DNA from: Solidesulfovibrio aerotolerans
Lineage (GTDB): Bacteria; Desulfobacterota; Desulfovibrionia; Desulfovibrionales; Desulfovibrionaceae
Assembly: GCF_009856865.1 (NCBI RefSeq)
Contig: NZ_WVUD01000003.1
Location: 1-64,000 of the forward strand
Direction of reading: 5' to 3'
DNA length: 64,000 nucleotides
Shown here: positions 53,360 through 63,099 of the stretch, in pieces
How the letters are laid out: the number at the start of each line of letters is the position of its first letter
Position numbering within the stretch: position 1 is the stretch's first letter
Position numbers and translations under genes: made by a program
Notes under the pieces: generated by a model
What the model was told of the DNA's origin: nothing
The model's input: only the letters and a program-made list of their open reading frames with translations
Databases searched by the model: none

Positions 53360-54372
53360 AGCGGGTGCGGCCGGGCTGGCTGCTCGCTCTGGTCGTTGCG
53401 GCTGCCCTCTGTTTGATCCGGCCAGCGGCAGCCGTAGCCCATGAGACCCGGCCGGCTGTGCTGGAACTGCGCGAGACAGCCCCGGAGCGCTACGACGTGC
53501 TGTGGCGCACACCACTTTTCGAGGGCCAGCGTCTGCCTTTTGCCCTGCGCTTCCCCGAGGACGTGCGCCAAGTGACACCACCGCTGCTTATCCAGTGGCC
53601 GGACTGGCATCTGGAGTCCTGGCGGGTGGCGGTCCCGGGCGGGCTGGTCGGCAAAACGCTATATGTTGCCGGCCACGACGCCACCACGGCCGGCGTGGTG
53701 GTGCGGCTTTTTAATCGGGACGGGACGGAATGGAGTGCTGTGGTCACGCCCAACCATGACCGGCTGGTCCTTGGCGGCCAGACGGCAGCCGGAGCCGATT
53801 TGGCCGATGCCGTGCAGCTTGGCGTGCGCCACATTCTCTACGGCCCCGACCATCTGCTCTTTGTCCTGGGTCTGCTCTGTCTGGCCCAAACCCGGCTCAT
53901 GCTCGTTAAAACCGTCACCGCCTTTACCCTGGCCCACAGCCTCACCCTGGCCGCCGCCACTCTGGGGCTGGTCGTTGTGCCGGTGGAGCCGGTCAATGCC
54001 GTGGTGGGCCTCAGTATTCTTTTCCTTGGCCCGGAAATCGTGCGGATGCGGCGCGGCCAGACCAGCCTGGCCATCCGTCGGCCGTATCTGGCCGCCTTTA
54101 CCTTTGGCCTGCTCCATGGTCTGGGCTTTGCCGGGGGATTGACCGGGCTGGGGCTGTCCCGCGACGCTCTGGTCACGATGCTTGTCGGCTTTAACCTTGG
54201 GGTGGAGATCGGTCAGCTTGCCTTTGTGGGCGTTTTGCTCGCCGTAAGTGCTTCGGTGGCCCGGCTGGCCGTGGGCTGGCCGCACTGGCTGGGCTACGCC
54301 CCGGCCTATCTGGTCGGCTCGGCCGGCGCCTATTTTACCATAGCCCGAACCGCCGTGCTCCTGGGGGTATAG
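53356..54372 (+). CDS. HupE/UreJ-2-family membrane protein
   Basis: A 338-residue protein with a signal peptide (ending AAAVAHE), an N-terminal periplasmic domain of about 130 residues, and a C-terminal HupE/UreJ-type domain with GVRHILYGPDHLLFVLGLL, FTLAHSLTLAAATL and LLHGLGFAGGL. These His/Asp motifs are those of nickel/cobalt permeases. It begins inside the previous stop and is followed two bases after its own stop by the HupE-NicO fusion, so the three form an operon. The exact metal is inferred. Confidence 0.88.
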   Translation: MKRVRPGWLLALVVAAALCLIRPAAAVAHETRPAVLELRETAPERYDVLWRTPLFEGQRLPFALRFPEDVRQVTPPLLIQWPDWHLESWRVAVPGGLVGKTLYVAGHDATTAGVVVRLFNRDGTEWSAVVTPNHDRLVLGGQTAAGADLADAVQLGVRHILYGPDHLLFVLGLLCLAQTRLMLVKTVTAFTLAHSLTLAAATLGLVVVPVEPVNAVVGLSILFLGPEIVRMRRGQTSLAIRRPYLAAFTFGLLHGLGFAGGLTGLGLSRDALVTMLVGFNLGVEIGQLAFVGVLLAVSASVARLAVGWPHWLGYAPAYLVGSAGAYFTIARTAVLLGV

Positions 54373-54374
54373 CC

Positions 54375-55790
54375 ATGGTCCAAGGCCTGCTCCCGCCACT
54401 GGTGCTTGCCATATTCGCCTGCGGCGTCCTGCCGGACCCGGCCCTGGCCCATATGGTCAGCAGCGACGTGGGCGATTTCTATGCCGGGCTGCTCCATCCG
54501 CTGTCCTCGGCCGAGCATTTTTGGGCGGTGCTGGCGGTGGCCTTTCTGGCCGCCCAGGGCGGTAATCGCGCCGGCCGACTGGCTGTGCTTTTGCTTCCCC
54601 TGGCCCTGGTCGCCGGCAGTCTGGCCGGGCTGCGCTGGCCCCTGCCGTGGCTCGCCGCCCTGGCCAACGCAGGCGGTCTGGTGGTGGTGGGCGCGCTTAT
54701 CATTGTCTCGCCGCGTGTTGCCCCGGCCCTGACTGCGGCCTGCGCCGTGGCCGTGGGACTGGCCCTGGGCTGGCGCAGCGGCGGGGATTGGGCAGCGTCC
54801 CAAGCCGGCTGGCAGTTCGTGCCCGGCCTGGCGGCGGCCGGCTTTGCCCTGACAGCCTTGGCGGCCGCCTGGCTTCCCTGTCTGGCCGGCGGCTGGCGGG
54901 GAGCGGGGCGGGCGCTTCTTGGGGCGGCGTTTGCCGGCTACGGCAGCGTCCTTCTTGTCGCGGCCCGTGGCGACACCAGCGGGGGGCTGCGGCTGCCGGC
55001 ACTGCCCGACGGGACGGTCTTGCGGGAATTTCTCCAGCAGCCGCTCCAGTCTCCGGCGGCCTTAATGGCCGCCCTGGGTCTGGCTGCGGCCTGGGGCGCG
55101 GCCCATGCCCTGACTCCTGGCCACGGCAAGGCCCTGGTCGGGGCCTATCTGGTCGGTTCCCGGGGCACGTGGCGGCAGGCGGTCTGGCTGGGGGTCACGG
55201 TGACGATCACCCACACCCTTGGCGTGTTCGTCTTGGGGATGGTTGCTTTTCTGGCCGCCGGGCGGGTGGCCCAGGATCGGCTTTTGCCCTGGCTGACCCT
55301 GGCTTCGGGGCTGGGTATGCTTGGCCTTGGCGGGATACTCGTGCGGCGCGGCCTGACTCAGGTCCGGGCCGGGCACGACCACAGCCACGGCGGCCCTGGA
55401 CACAGCCATGGCGCAGTCGCCCACAGCCACGGCGGCCTTGCCCACAGCCATGGCGGGGCCGCTGCCGGGGATCTGGGCTGGCGCTCCTTGCTCACCCTTG
55501 GCGTGGCAGGTGGGCTTGTGCCGTGTCCTTCGGCCTTGGCGCTCATGCTCGGGGCCATTGCCCTGGGCCGGGTACAGTTGGGGCTGGCCTTGGTGGCGGC
55601 GTTTGGTCTGGGACTGGCCGGGGTGCTGACGCTGGTCGGACTGGCCTGTCTCAAGGGAGCCAACGTGCTTTATGGACGAAAGGAACTGGGTTCGCTGGTC
55701 CGGTGGCTGCCGTTGGTGGGAGCGGGGCTTATCGCCGCCATCGGCGGGCTGGTGGTCCTGGAGGCTTTGCCCGGTCTGGGCGGCTGGTAG
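54375..55790 (+). CDS. HupE-NicO (RcnA-like) fusion metal transporter
   Basis: A 471-residue membrane protein that seems to join two nickel/cobalt transporter modules. Residues 1-200 resemble HupE (HPLSSAEHFWAVLAVAFLAA at 41-60). From about residue 225 comes a NicO/RcnA-type domain with AAHALTPGHGKALVGAYLVG (242-261) and TVTITHTLGVFVLG, a His-rich loop (334-360, repeated HDHSHGG, GHSHG, AHSHG) and a final helix bundle with VPCPSALALMLGAIALG. In RcnA-type proteins the loop binds Ni/Co. The DNA for the loop is a tandem repeat (55377-55460). Whether it imports or exports is not certain. Confidence 0.85.
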   Translation: MVQGLLPPLVLAIFACGVLPDPALAHMVSSDVGDFYAGLLHPLSSAEHFWAVLAVAFLAAQGGNRAGRLAVLLLPLALVAGSLAGLRWPLPWLAALANAGGLVVVGALIIVSPRVAPALTAACAVAVGLALGWRSGGDWAASQAGWQFVPGLAAAGFALTALAAAWLPCLAGGWRGAGRALLGAAFAGYGSVLLVAARGDTSGGLRLPALPDGTVLREFLQQPLQSPAALMAALGLAAAWGAAHALTPGHGKALVGAYLVGSRGTWRQAVWLGVTVTITHTLGVFVLGMVAFLAAGRVAQDRLLPWLTLASGLGMLGLGGILVRRGLTQVRAGHDHSHGGPGHSHGAVAHSHGGLAHSHGGAAAGDLGWRSLLTLGVAGGLVPCPSALALMLGAIALGRVQLGLALVAAFGLGLAGVLTLVGLACLKGANVLYGRKELGSLVRWLPLVGAGLIAAIGGLVVLEALPGLGGW

Positions 55791-55907
55791 ACCCCATTTG
55801 CGGCAAAAAAACGGCGTGACAAGCAGTTGCCAGGGCTGCCTGACCAGACTATGGAAAGGCCACATCAACGCGGCAGCCGTATCCCGGCCGCCGTTTAAAG
55901 AGGTTTC

Positions 55908-56261
55908 ATGCGCCAGGGCGAGGCTGTCAAACTGTGTTCCGCCATCGAGTCCGTGCGACGGTATTGCCTGACGGCCTGCATGGGCGGCCAGCGAAACCTT
56001 GTTACGGCTTGTACCGACCGGGACTGCCCGTTTTATCTGCTGCGCCACAAGGAGATTCCGCAAGGTTTCGGCGTACGGGTGGTGCGGGTGATCCGGCGTT
56101 TCTGCCTGCGCTGCACCGTGGGCGACCGCGAGGCTATTCGGCGTTGCACCGAAAAAGGCACCTGTCCGGTCTGGTCCTATCGAATCGGCGTCTCCCCCAA
56201 AAAGCTCAAACGCCTCATTGCCGAAAAGCGCCGTCCCAAACAGCTCGGCCTGCCGTTGTAG
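55908..56261 (+). CDS. Cys-rich small protein with duplicated motif
   Basis: A 117-residue basic protein with ten cysteines in two similar halves: CLTACMGG...TACTDRDCPFY and CLRCTVGD...RRCTEKGTCPVW. Each half has C-x2/3-C, then C-x3/4-CP, suggesting two zinc or Fe-S sites from an internal duplication. The C-terminus (SPKKLKRLIAEKRRPKQ) is Lys/Arg-rich and could bind nucleic acid. It is not recognised as a known family. GAGG precedes the ATG. It lies 117 bases after the HupE-NicO gene and may be read with it. Confidence 0.78.
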   Translation: MRQGEAVKLCSAIESVRRYCLTACMGGQRNLVTACTDRDCPFYLLRHKEIPQGFGVRVVRVIRRFCLRCTVGDREAIRRCTEKGTCPVWSYRIGVSPKKLKRLIAEKRRPKQLGLPL

Positions 56262-56337
56262 CCGTCCGCTCTGCCCGTTGCCGCCAGGCGCGGCCTACCT
56301 CGCCCGATGCTTCTTTTGCCGGCGCTCCCGGCACACC

Positions 56338-57636
56338 CTAGCCGACGATTTTGTTTCTGCCGCTGGCCTTGGCGGCATAAAGTTTGTTGTCCGCTGCTTT
56401 GAGCATGGTTTCAAAGGGCTCGGCCGACCCGGCGTGCAAGCCGATGCTGATGGTAAAGCCAATGCCGCCGGCCGGCGATTCCACCTTGGTGGCCGCAACG
56501 GCCGCGCGCAGCGTTTCGTAGCGCTCCCCTATTTGCGCCGTGCCATGCCCGGGGCTGACCACGCAGAATTCCTCACCGCCGATGCGGCCGATGATATGGC
56601 CGTCATCAAACGTCTGCTCCAAGTCGGCGGCCAGGCGGGTCAGCACCAGATCGCCTGCGGCGTGGCCGTAGGTGTCGTTGATACCCTTGAAATGGTCTAT
56701 GTCGATCATGGCGACGCACACGGGTGCCCCGGTGTCGCGGGCGGCCTCGGTTGCGGCCGCAGCCGATTCAAACAAATGCCGCCGATTGGAGAGCCGGGTC
56801 AGAAAATCGGTATTGGCCAGGCTTTTGATGGTCTGAAATTGGATGATGGTGTCGATGTTTAATGACACCCGGCAGTAGAATTCTTCTGTCTGAAACGCTT
56901 TTGCGAGGTAGTCGTTGGCTCCGTTTTTGAGAAACAGCACCGAGGCCGGGAGGTTGTCGGCGCTGGAGATGCCAATGATGGCCATTTCGTCAATGCGGAA
57001 CGTTTTTCGGATTTCCTGGGTCAGGGTCACGCCGTCCATATGCGGCATGGTATAATCGGTCACGGTCAGGATGACGTCGCGGTGTCTGGCCAGGAGCTCC
57101 AGGGCTTCCCGGCCGTTTTGGGCTTGCAGCACCCGGTAGCCGTGGGCGGCGAGCAGGCTGGAGACATGGTGCAGGCCCAATCGGGAATCGTCCACAACCA
57201 GGCATTTGAGATCCTTGTTGCGGATGATGCGCCGCACGGCCTTGATGGCGTAATCCATGCATTGCGATGACTGCTTGAGGATGTAATCGACGATGTGTTT
57301 GGCCCAGAAAGCGTCGCGCGTGGCCTCGCTGATCGTTCCGGTCAGGACGATCACCGGAATGTTGTGGCCAAGCACCAGGTCAATGACCTCGCCGCGTGTC
57401 GCATCAGGCAGATTGACGTCAAGCAGAGCGACGAAAAAGGCGGTGTCTCCCCTGGCAAGCAGCGTCTCGCAGGCCTGGTATGAGCGCACCCAGGTGACTG
57501 GGACGGACAATTCCCGCTGGATTCTGCTTTTGAGGACAACGCCAAAAGTCTGGCTGTCTTCGACGATCAGAATTTCGATGGGATTACAGTATGTGTCGTG
57601 CGTATTCATGCGGAAAACGAGTTTATCCGATTGCAT
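56338..57636 (-). CDS. Two-receiver diguanylate cyclase (GGDEF)
   Basis: A 432-residue protein with two receiver domains (about residues 18-135 and 140-255) and a C-terminal GGDEF domain with RIGGEEFCVV. The first receiver has ILIVEDSQ and LLDVNLPDA; the second has CLVVDDSRLGL and the phospho-acceptor Asp in VTDYTMPHMDGV. The GGEEF active site is intact, and no RxxD inhibitory site was seen. It makes cyclic di-GMP in response to phosphorylation. The ATG at 57636 is chosen; an ATG at 57609 is possible. Confidence 0.92.
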   Translation of the reverse strand: MQSDKLVFRMNTHDTYCNPIEILIVEDSQTFGVVLKSRIQRELSVPVTWVRSYQACETLLARGDTAFFVALLDVNLPDATRGEVIDLVLGHNIPVIVLTGTISEATRDAFWAKHIVDYILKQSSQCMDYAIKAVRRIIRNKDLKCLVVDDSRLGLHHVSSLLAAHGYRVLQAQNGREALELLARHRDVILTVTDYTMPHMDGVTLTQEIRKTFRIDEMAIIGISSADNLPASVLFLKNGANDYLAKAFQTEEFYCRVSLNIDTIIQFQTIKSLANTDFLTRLSNRRHLFESAAAATEAARDTGAPVCVAMIDIDHFKGINDTYGHAAGDLVLTRLAADLEQTFDDGHIIGRIGGEEFCVVSPGHGTAQIGERYETLRAAVAATKVESPAGGIGFTISIGLHAGSAEPFETMLKAADNKLYAAKASGRNKIVG

Positions 57637-58142
57637 TGCGATGCTGTTCCCGTTGCCTTGCTCGGACAGACGGACTGTTGCGCCGACATGTTGCGGGCGA
57701 AACGCTGGTCCGGGAGCGGTCTGCCCGGCCAACAGCAGCCCCCAGCGGATTTGTCTGCAGGCCGTAGTTTGCTCTAGCACGGGGCCTCACGAAAGGGGAG
57801 GGGCGGCGACAGTTAAAAATTGAAAACCGTGCGCCTCGAGCCGTTGGACGCGCGGCAAATGTCTCGCCGCCTGACCGGGCTGTTTGGCCAAGCCGGCCGT
57901 TGGCTGCGGCCAACGGCTTTTCCCTGCCGGTAAACGGCAAATCCCCACGCGAAGCCCTTCGTTCTCCCTCCATGGGGCCATTGCCGCCGTTGGCCGAAAG
58001 TTGCGGGCCAATGCCGCGCGGGCCGCCTATTCCTGGCCCATCCCCGACGATGCCCGCCATCGGATGGGGACGGAAGGCGCAGCCCGCGCCTTCCCCGGAC
58101 CAACCCCGGCCCGGCCCGCACGCCGGCTCCAAGGAGCAAACC
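57637..58142. promoter_or_regulatory. Gap with orphan terminator before actP operon
   Basis: The 506-base gap between the divergent GGDEF and DUF485 genes. It contains a hairpin GCCGTTGGC-tgcg-GCCAACGGC (57896-57917) followed by TTTT, a plus-strand intrinsic terminator with no plus-strand gene before it in this gap. It could terminate a small RNA or act as leader attenuation for the actP operon. No supported coding frame was found here. Confidence 0.4.
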
Positions 58143-58469
58143 ATGCAACCCGACCATGCCCCGGCCTCCGGTTTGTCAGCCCCTGACGCCGGCCTGTTTT
58201 CCGCCCTCGTGCGCAAACGCTGGACCGTCTCTTTGACGCTTACGGCCCTCATGCTTTCCATCTATTACGGCTTCATCGTTATCCTGGCTTTTCGTCCCGA
58301 CATTTTTGCCACCCACGTCACCGGGAGCCTGACGCTGGGCATTGTCGTGGGCCTTGGCGTCATTGTCGCCTCCTGGCTGCTGACCGGACTCTATGTCCGC
58401 TGGGCCAACGACGACTACGACGCCGCCGTGCACACCATCAAACACGCCATGCGGGAGAAGCAGGGATGA
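58143..58469 (+). CDS. DUF485 membrane protein (YjcH-like)
   Basis: A 108-residue protein with two membrane helices (about residues 33-53 and 65-87) and the DUF485 signature in [21 protein letters not shown] and [17 protein letters not shown]485 proteins pair with ActP-type symporters (yjcH-actP). The ATG at 58143 has AAGGAG ahead; the frame is open upstream but no start there is supported. It overlaps actP by four bases. Confidence 0.92.
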   Translation: MQPDHAPASGLSAPDAGLFSALVRKRWTVSLTLTALMLSIYYGFIVILAFRPDIFATHVTGSLTLGIVVGLGVIVASWLLTGLYVRWANDDYDAAVHTIKHAMREKQG

Positions 58470-60013
58470 ATACCTTCACCACCACCATCGGCCAACCCAA
58501 CCTGACTTCCATCCTGTTTTTCTTTTTCTTTATCTGCGCAACCCTTATAATCACCTATTACGCTGCCCGCAAAAGCCGTTCGGCCTCGCAGTTCTACGCT
58601 GCCGGCCGGTCAGTGACCGGCTGGCAAAATGGTCTGGCCCTGGCCGGCGACTACATGTCCGCCGCCTCCTTTTTGGGCATTGCCGGGCTTGTGTCGCTTA
58701 AAGGCTACGACGGCCTGATCTATTCCATCGGCTTTCTGGTCGGCTGGCCCATCATCATGTTTCTCATCGCCGAACCGCTGCGCAATCTCGGCAAATACAC
58801 CTTCGCCGACGTGGTGGCCTACCGGCTTTCCCAAAAGCCCATCCGGGTGGCCGCCTCCATCGGGTCGCTTTTGACGGTGTGCTTTTATCTCATCGCCCAG
58901 ATGGTGGGTTCCGGGGCCTTGATCAAAATGATGTTCGGCCTGCCCTATGAGACGGCCATCATTGCCGTGGGCGCGGTCATGATCGCCTACGTGCTCTTCG
59001 GCGGCATGCTGGCCACCACCTGGGTGCAGATCATCAAAGCCGTGTTGTTGCTCTCCGGGGCGACTGTCATGGTGATCATGGCCCTTTCCCACTTCAACTA
59101 CGACGTGACCGTTTTGTTTAGCACGGCTGCCGCCACCTACGGCGAGAAAGTGCTCAATCCCGGCGGATTGATGGCCAACCCGTTTGACGCCGTGTCCCTT
59201 GGCATCGCGCTCATGTTCGGCACGGCCGGCCTGCCCCATATCCTCATGCGCTTTTACACCGTGCCCGACGCCAAGGCCGCCCGCAAATCCGTGTTCTACG
59301 CCACGGGCCTGATCGGCTACTTCTACATCCTCACCTTTATCATCGGCTTTGCCGCCATGGTCCTGGTCGGCCGCGACGTGGTGGCCAAGGTGGACGCCGG
59401 CGGCAACATGGCGGCCCTGCTGTTGGCGGAAGTGACTGGCGGCACGGTGTTTCTCGGCTTTATCGCAGCGGTTGCCTTTGCCACCATCCTGGCCGTGGTG
59501 GCCGGGCTGACCCTGGCCGGGGCCACGACCCTCTCTCATGACCTCTACGCCAACGTGTTTCGGGCCGGGCGTTCCACGGAAGAAAACGAAATGAAGGTGG
59601 CCAAACGGGCCACGGTGGGGCTTGGCGTCGTGGCCATCCTGCTCGGCCTGGCCTTTAAGGGCCAAAATGTGGCCTTTATGGTTGGCTTGGCCTTCGCCAT
59701 CGCTGCCAGCGCCAACTTTCCGGCCCTGCTCCTCTCCATCCTGTGGAAGGGAACCAGCACCTTTGGCGCGGCGGCCAGCATCATCACCGGCACCGTGGCA
59801 GCCGTGGGCCTGATCCTGCTCTCGCCCACGGTCTGGGTGGACATCTTCGGCAACGCCGCACCGATCTTTCCCTGGAAAAACCCGGCCTTGATCTCCATGC
59901 CCGCCGCCTTCTTCGTGGGCTGGCTGGGGTCGGTGCTGGTCCCGGACGCCCGGGCCCAGTCCCTCTACGGGGCGCAGCAGATCCGCAACTACCTGGGAGT
60001 TGGCGCAGAATAA
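58466..60013 (+). CDS. actP: Acetate-type solute:sodium symporter
   Basis: A 515-residue, about thirteen-helix member of the solute:sodium symporter family, cation/acetate branch. Seen: [30 protein letters not shown] at 33-62 (core of the first LeuT-like repeat), the mid-protein [20 protein letters not shown] (typical of ActP) and [15 protein letters not shown]. It likely imports acetate or other short acids with Na+. With DUF485 upstream and the DUF294/DnaQ genes downstream it forms a known gene neighbourhood. A terminator lies just after it. Confidence 0.93.
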   Translation: MNTFTTTIGQPNLTSILFFFFFICATLIITYYAARKSRSASQFYAAGRSVTGWQNGLALAGDYMSAASFLGIAGLVSLKGYDGLIYSIGFLVGWPIIMFLIAEPLRNLGKYTFADVVAYRLSQKPIRVAASIGSLLTVCFYLIAQMVGSGALIKMMFGLPYETAIIAVGAVMIAYVLFGGMLATTWVQIIKAVLLLSGATVMVIMALSHFNYDVTVLFSTAAATYGEKVLNPGGLMANPFDAVSLGIALMFGTAGLPHILMRFYTVPDAKAARKSVFYATGLIGYFYILTFIIGFAAMVLVGRDVVAKVDAGGNMAALLLAEVTGGTVFLGFIAAVAFATILAVVAGLTLAGATTLSHDLYANVFRAGRSTEENEMKVAKRATVGLGVVAILLGLAFKGQNVAFMVGLAFAIAASANFPALLLSILWKGTSTFGAAASIITGTVAAVGLILLSPTVWVDIFGNAAPIFPWKNPALISMPAAFFVGWLGSVLVPDARAQSLYGAQQIRNYLGVGAE

Positions 60014-60023
60014 GGCCACTCGG

Positions 60024-60052
60024 GGGCCGGGGAATTCTTCCCCGGCCCTTTT
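60024..60052 (+). terminator. Terminator after actP
   Basis: GGGCCGGGGAA (60024-60034) pairs with TTCCCCGGCCC (60038-60048) across a three-base loop, followed by TTTT. It may partially uncouple actP from the downstream DUF294 genes. Confidence 0.8.
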
Positions 60053-60079
60053 GCCGTTTGCGGCAGGGGAGAAGGGCAC

Positions 60080-61216
60080 ATGGAAACAGCTATCCGGGCA
60101 TTGGAAGACGCTCTTGACTTGGCCGCAGACGCAGCCGTTCTGGGGCGGCTGCTGGAGCGCATCCGCGGCCTGATCGCCGGCTGGGCCGCACCGGGCTGCG
60201 ACGCCCTGGCCGTGGGCCGGGCCGCCAGCCGGCTCTACGACGCGTTTCTGGTCCGAGCAGCCGTCCTGGCCCGGCCCTGGCCGCTCCAATCGCCCGAGCC
60301 GCCTGATTTGGCTGATCCGCCCGATCCGGCAAATGCGCCCGCTCTGCCCGAATCGCCCGAGCCGCCTGATGCAGGCGGCCGCTTCGCCCTGGTCGTCCTT
60401 GGCAGCCAGGGACGGCGGGAGCAGTTTCTGGCCACGGACCAGGACAACGCCCTGATTCTGGCCAACGACTGTGACACGGCCCCGACCCAGGCGGCCTTTG
60501 CCGCCTATGCCGGGCGTCTGGCCGCTGTGCTGGGGCAAGCCGGCATGCCGCCGTGTCCCAAGGGCATTATGGCCGCCTCCCCGGACTGGCGAAAGACACT
60601 GTCCCAGTGGCGCGACGCCATCGACGCAGCCGCCGGCCGACCTGACGAGGCGGCAGTGCTGACCGTGTCCCTGCTGGCCGATGTCCGGCCTGTTTGGGGC
60701 GACGCAACCCTGGCTGGTGCCGTAACCGCCCACCTGCTGCGCCGGGTCGGGGAAACGCCGCTACTCGCCCGGGGGCTGGCCCGCGAGGCCTTGCGCTTCG
60801 GGCCGCCGGCCCTTCTTTTCGGCCATCTGGCCGCCGGACGCTTTGGCCTGGGCCAGCATACCGTGATTGATCTGAAGGGCGAGGCCGTCTATCCGCTGAT
60901 CCTGGGGATCAAGGCCCTGGCCCTGGACGCGGGCATCGCCGCCCCGGATACCCTCGGCCGGCTGGACGGACTCGTTGCAGCCCGGGTTCTCGGGGAGCCG
61001 TTTGCCAAGGATGTGCAAAGCGCGCTTAACGCTATCCAGGCGCTGCGCCTGACTGCCCAGGCCAAGGCCTGGCGGACCGGCGCGCCCATGGAAAATAAAG
61101 TCGTGCCGGCCCGTCTGGAGGCTGTCTCCCTGTCCGGGCTTGAAGGCGCGCTCAAGGCGGCAGGGCGCTTGCGCGACGTTCTCGAACACCATTTCAGCCT
61201 GCGCTGTCTGACCTAA
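60080..61216 (+). CDS. DUF294-type nucleotidyltransferase-like protein
   Basis: A 378-residue protein with a helical N-terminal region, a Pro-rich low-complexity insert (about residues 68-99, PEPPDLADPP and ESPEPPDAGG) and then a nucleotidyltransferase-like core with an intact motif GSQGRREQFLATDQDNA (108-124), followed by the helical DUF294 C-terminal domain. The motif resembles GlnD. Without cNMP or CBS domains it may be the catalytic partner of the next protein. The DNA for the Pro-rich insert has a direct repeat TCGCCCGAGCCGCCTGAT (60290-60307 and 60353-60370). Confidence 0.85.
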   Translation: METAIRALEDALDLAADAAVLGRLLERIRGLIAGWAAPGCDALAVGRAASRLYDAFLVRAAVLARPWPLQSPEPPDLADPPDPANAPALPESPEPPDAGGRFALVVLGSQGRREQFLATDQDNALILANDCDTAPTQAAFAAYAGRLAAVLGQAGMPPCPKGIMAASPDWRKTLSQWRDAIDAAAGRPDEAAVLTVSLLADVRPVWGDATLAGAVTAHLLRRVGETPLLARGLAREALRFGPPALLFGHLAAGRFGLGQHTVIDLKGEAVYPLILGIKALALDAGIAAPDTLGRLDGLVAARVLGEPFAKDVQSALNAIQALRLTAQAKAWRTGAPMENKVVPARLEAVSLSGLEGALKAAGRLRDVLEHHFSLRCLT

Positions 61217-61227
61217 GGAAGTGGCCT

Positions 61228-63099
61228 ATGCAATTGTCCGATCCGGCCCTGCAACCCGAGGCCGTCACCGCCTTTCTGGCCACGGCCCCACCCTTTGACC
61301 GGCTTGGCCCGGCCGCTCTGGCCGAGTTGGCCACGGCCGGCCGGGTGGCTTTTTATCTCAACGGTGAAGTGATTGCCGAGGCCACTGCCACCGAGCCCTT
61401 TGTCTGCTGCATCCAGCGCGGCGGCGTCGTCATGGTGCGGCCGACCGGCGAACCCGGCAGCGAACCGGGCGAGGCGCGCTTGCAGGACGCCTTGGGCGAG
61501 GGCGAGTGTTTCGGGGTGGCCGGGGCCTTGCCCGGCTGCCCGGCCGGTTGCCGGATTCTAGCGGCGGCCGACACGTTTCTGGTACGGCTGCCCGGGGTCG
61601 CATTTGCCGCGATTGCCGCACGCAATCCGGCCGTTACGGCCTTTTTTGATGCCTGCCTGACCCAGTCGCGTTGCGTCTTGCCCGAAGGAACCGAGGCCGA
61701 CCCAGCGGATCGACCCGACGGCGACTACCTCTTTACCCGGCTGGCCGGAGAGGTGGCCTCGCGCGGGATCGTGGCTGTGGCGCGCGGCACGGATCTGCGC
61801 GGCACGGCCCGAATCATGGAAGAAGCGGCGGTGGGGTCGGTATTGGTGCGCGAAGGTAGCGGCTCGGTCATCGGCATTGTCACGGATCGCGATTTGCGCC
61901 GGGCCGTGGCCCAGGGACTTGGCCTGGGCGCCCCGGTGGAAACGCTGATGTCCGCGCCGGTGGCCGCCCTGGACGCGGCCACCTCCTGTTTTGAAGCCTT
62001 AAGCCGCATGACCGAAGCGGGCATCCGCCATCTGCTGGTGACCGGCGACGGCGAACCGGTGGGCATGGTCACGGCCAACGATCTGCTGCTGGCCCACGGC
62101 CGCTCGCCCATGGCGCTCATGCGGGCCATCCGCCGGGCCGGGGATGCCGTGGATCTGGCTGCCCTGTGCCGCCGGACCGGTCCCCTGGCTGCCGCCCTGG
62201 CCGCGCGGGGGGCCACGGCAGCGACGGTTGGCGGGTTGCTGACCATGACGGCGCAAGCGGTGCTGGCCCGCCTGCTGGAACTTCTTGTGCGCCGTTTTGG
62301 CCCGCCGCCGGCCCGCTGGTGCCTGCTCGCGCTGGGAGCGGCCGGCCGGCGGGAGCTGTTGCCGGGGTTGGGGCTTGATTTGGTCGTTGTGGCCGACGAC
62401 GGCGACGACGACATCATCGGACGGGCCATGGAAACCTACTGCCACACCGTCCTGCCGGTCCTGGCCGGGCATCTGGCCGACTTTGGCCTTGGCGGTGCAC
62501 ATCTTGCCGGGCCGGTGTTCTTGTCCGGGCTTACGGCCTTTTTGCGCACCGGACCGGAGTTTGCCCACCTGGAAGCCCGAATGGTTGCCGGCGACAGCGG
62601 CTTGGGCGAGGGCGTGCGGGCGCGTTTGCTCCACAGCCGGCCGGACCGGGATGCGCTGCGTGCGTGTTTGGCGGCGCAGCTTCTCAATCCCGCACCGCTT
62701 GGCATCCATCAGGGAAAACTCGTTGAGCGCGACGGCTCCTTTGCTGCAGTCTTTGACATCGCCGCCCGGGGCACGCAGCCGATTGTAACCATGGCCCGTC
62801 TGGCCGGGCTGCTGGCCGGCATACAGGAAAACGGTACTGCCAACCGCTTGGCTGCCCTGGGCCGCCTGGAGCGGCTTCCCCCGGAGGTGGCACGAAACGC
62901 CGAGGATGCTTTCGCCTTTTTCCAGCGCGAACGCCTCATGGCCCGTTTGTCGGGATTGACCGGCGATCCTGACGTCGTCGCCAGGCCAAGCGCCCTTTCG
63001 GCCCGCCGCCGACAGGAATACCGGGCCGCTTTCGGGGCCGTGGAAGCCTTGCGCCAGGCCCTTGGCACCGGATTGGGGGCAGGGGAGGGCGCGCCATGA
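61228..63099 (+). CDS. cNMP/CBS/DUF294 signalling protein with degenerate NTase
   Basis: A 623-residue protein with an N-terminal cyclic-nucleotide-binding-like domain (about 15-135), two CBS domains (about 178-290, GIVTDRDLRRAVAQG and GMVTANDLLLAHG), and a DUF294 nucleotidyltransferase plus C-terminal domain. The transferase motif reads ALGAAGRRELLPGLGLDL (369-386): the GS and TDQDNA elements of its neighbour are lost, so it is probably inactive. Family members sense nucleotides and regulate the adjacent transporter. It overlaps the exonuclease gene by four bases. Confidence 0.88.
   Translation: MQLSDPALQPEAVTAFLATAPPFDRLGPAALAELATAGRVAFYLNGEVIAEATATEPFVCCIQRGGVVMVRPTGEPGSEPGEARLQDALGEGECFGVAGALPGCPAGCRILAAADTFLVRLPGVAFAAIAARNPAVTAFFDACLTQSRCVLPEGTEADPADRPDGDYLFTRLAGEVASRGIVAVARGTDLRGTARIMEEAAVGSVLVREGSGSVIGIVTDRDLRRAVAQGLGLGAPVETLMSAPVAALDAATSCFEALSRMTEAGIRHLLVTGDGEPVGMVTANDLLLAHGRSPMALMRAIRRAGDAVDLAALCRRTGPLAAALAARGATAATVGGLLTMTAQAVLARLLELLVRRFGPPPARWCLLALGAAGRRELLPGLGLDLVVVADDGDDDIIGRAMETYCHTVLPVLAGHLADFGLGGAHLAGPVFLSGLTAFLRTGPEFAHLEARMVAGDSGLGEGVRARLLHSRPDRDALRACLAAQLLNPAPLGIHQGKLVERDGSFAAVFDIAARGTQPIVTMARLAGLLAGIQENGTANRLAALGRLERLPPEVARNAEDAFAFFQRERLMARLSGLTGDPDVVARPSALSARRRQEYRAAFGAVEALRQALGTGLGAGEGAP

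Noticed and set aside
55377-55460. Tandem repeat that might suggest a CRISPR-like array
   Set aside because: The repeats lie within the coding frame of the transporter and encode its His-rich loop.
58610-60733. A 707-residue minus-strand frame opposite actP and the DUF294 gene
   Set aside because: Antisense shadow with His/Gly/Gln-rich composition and no recognised domain, while the plus-strand gene is a clear symporter.
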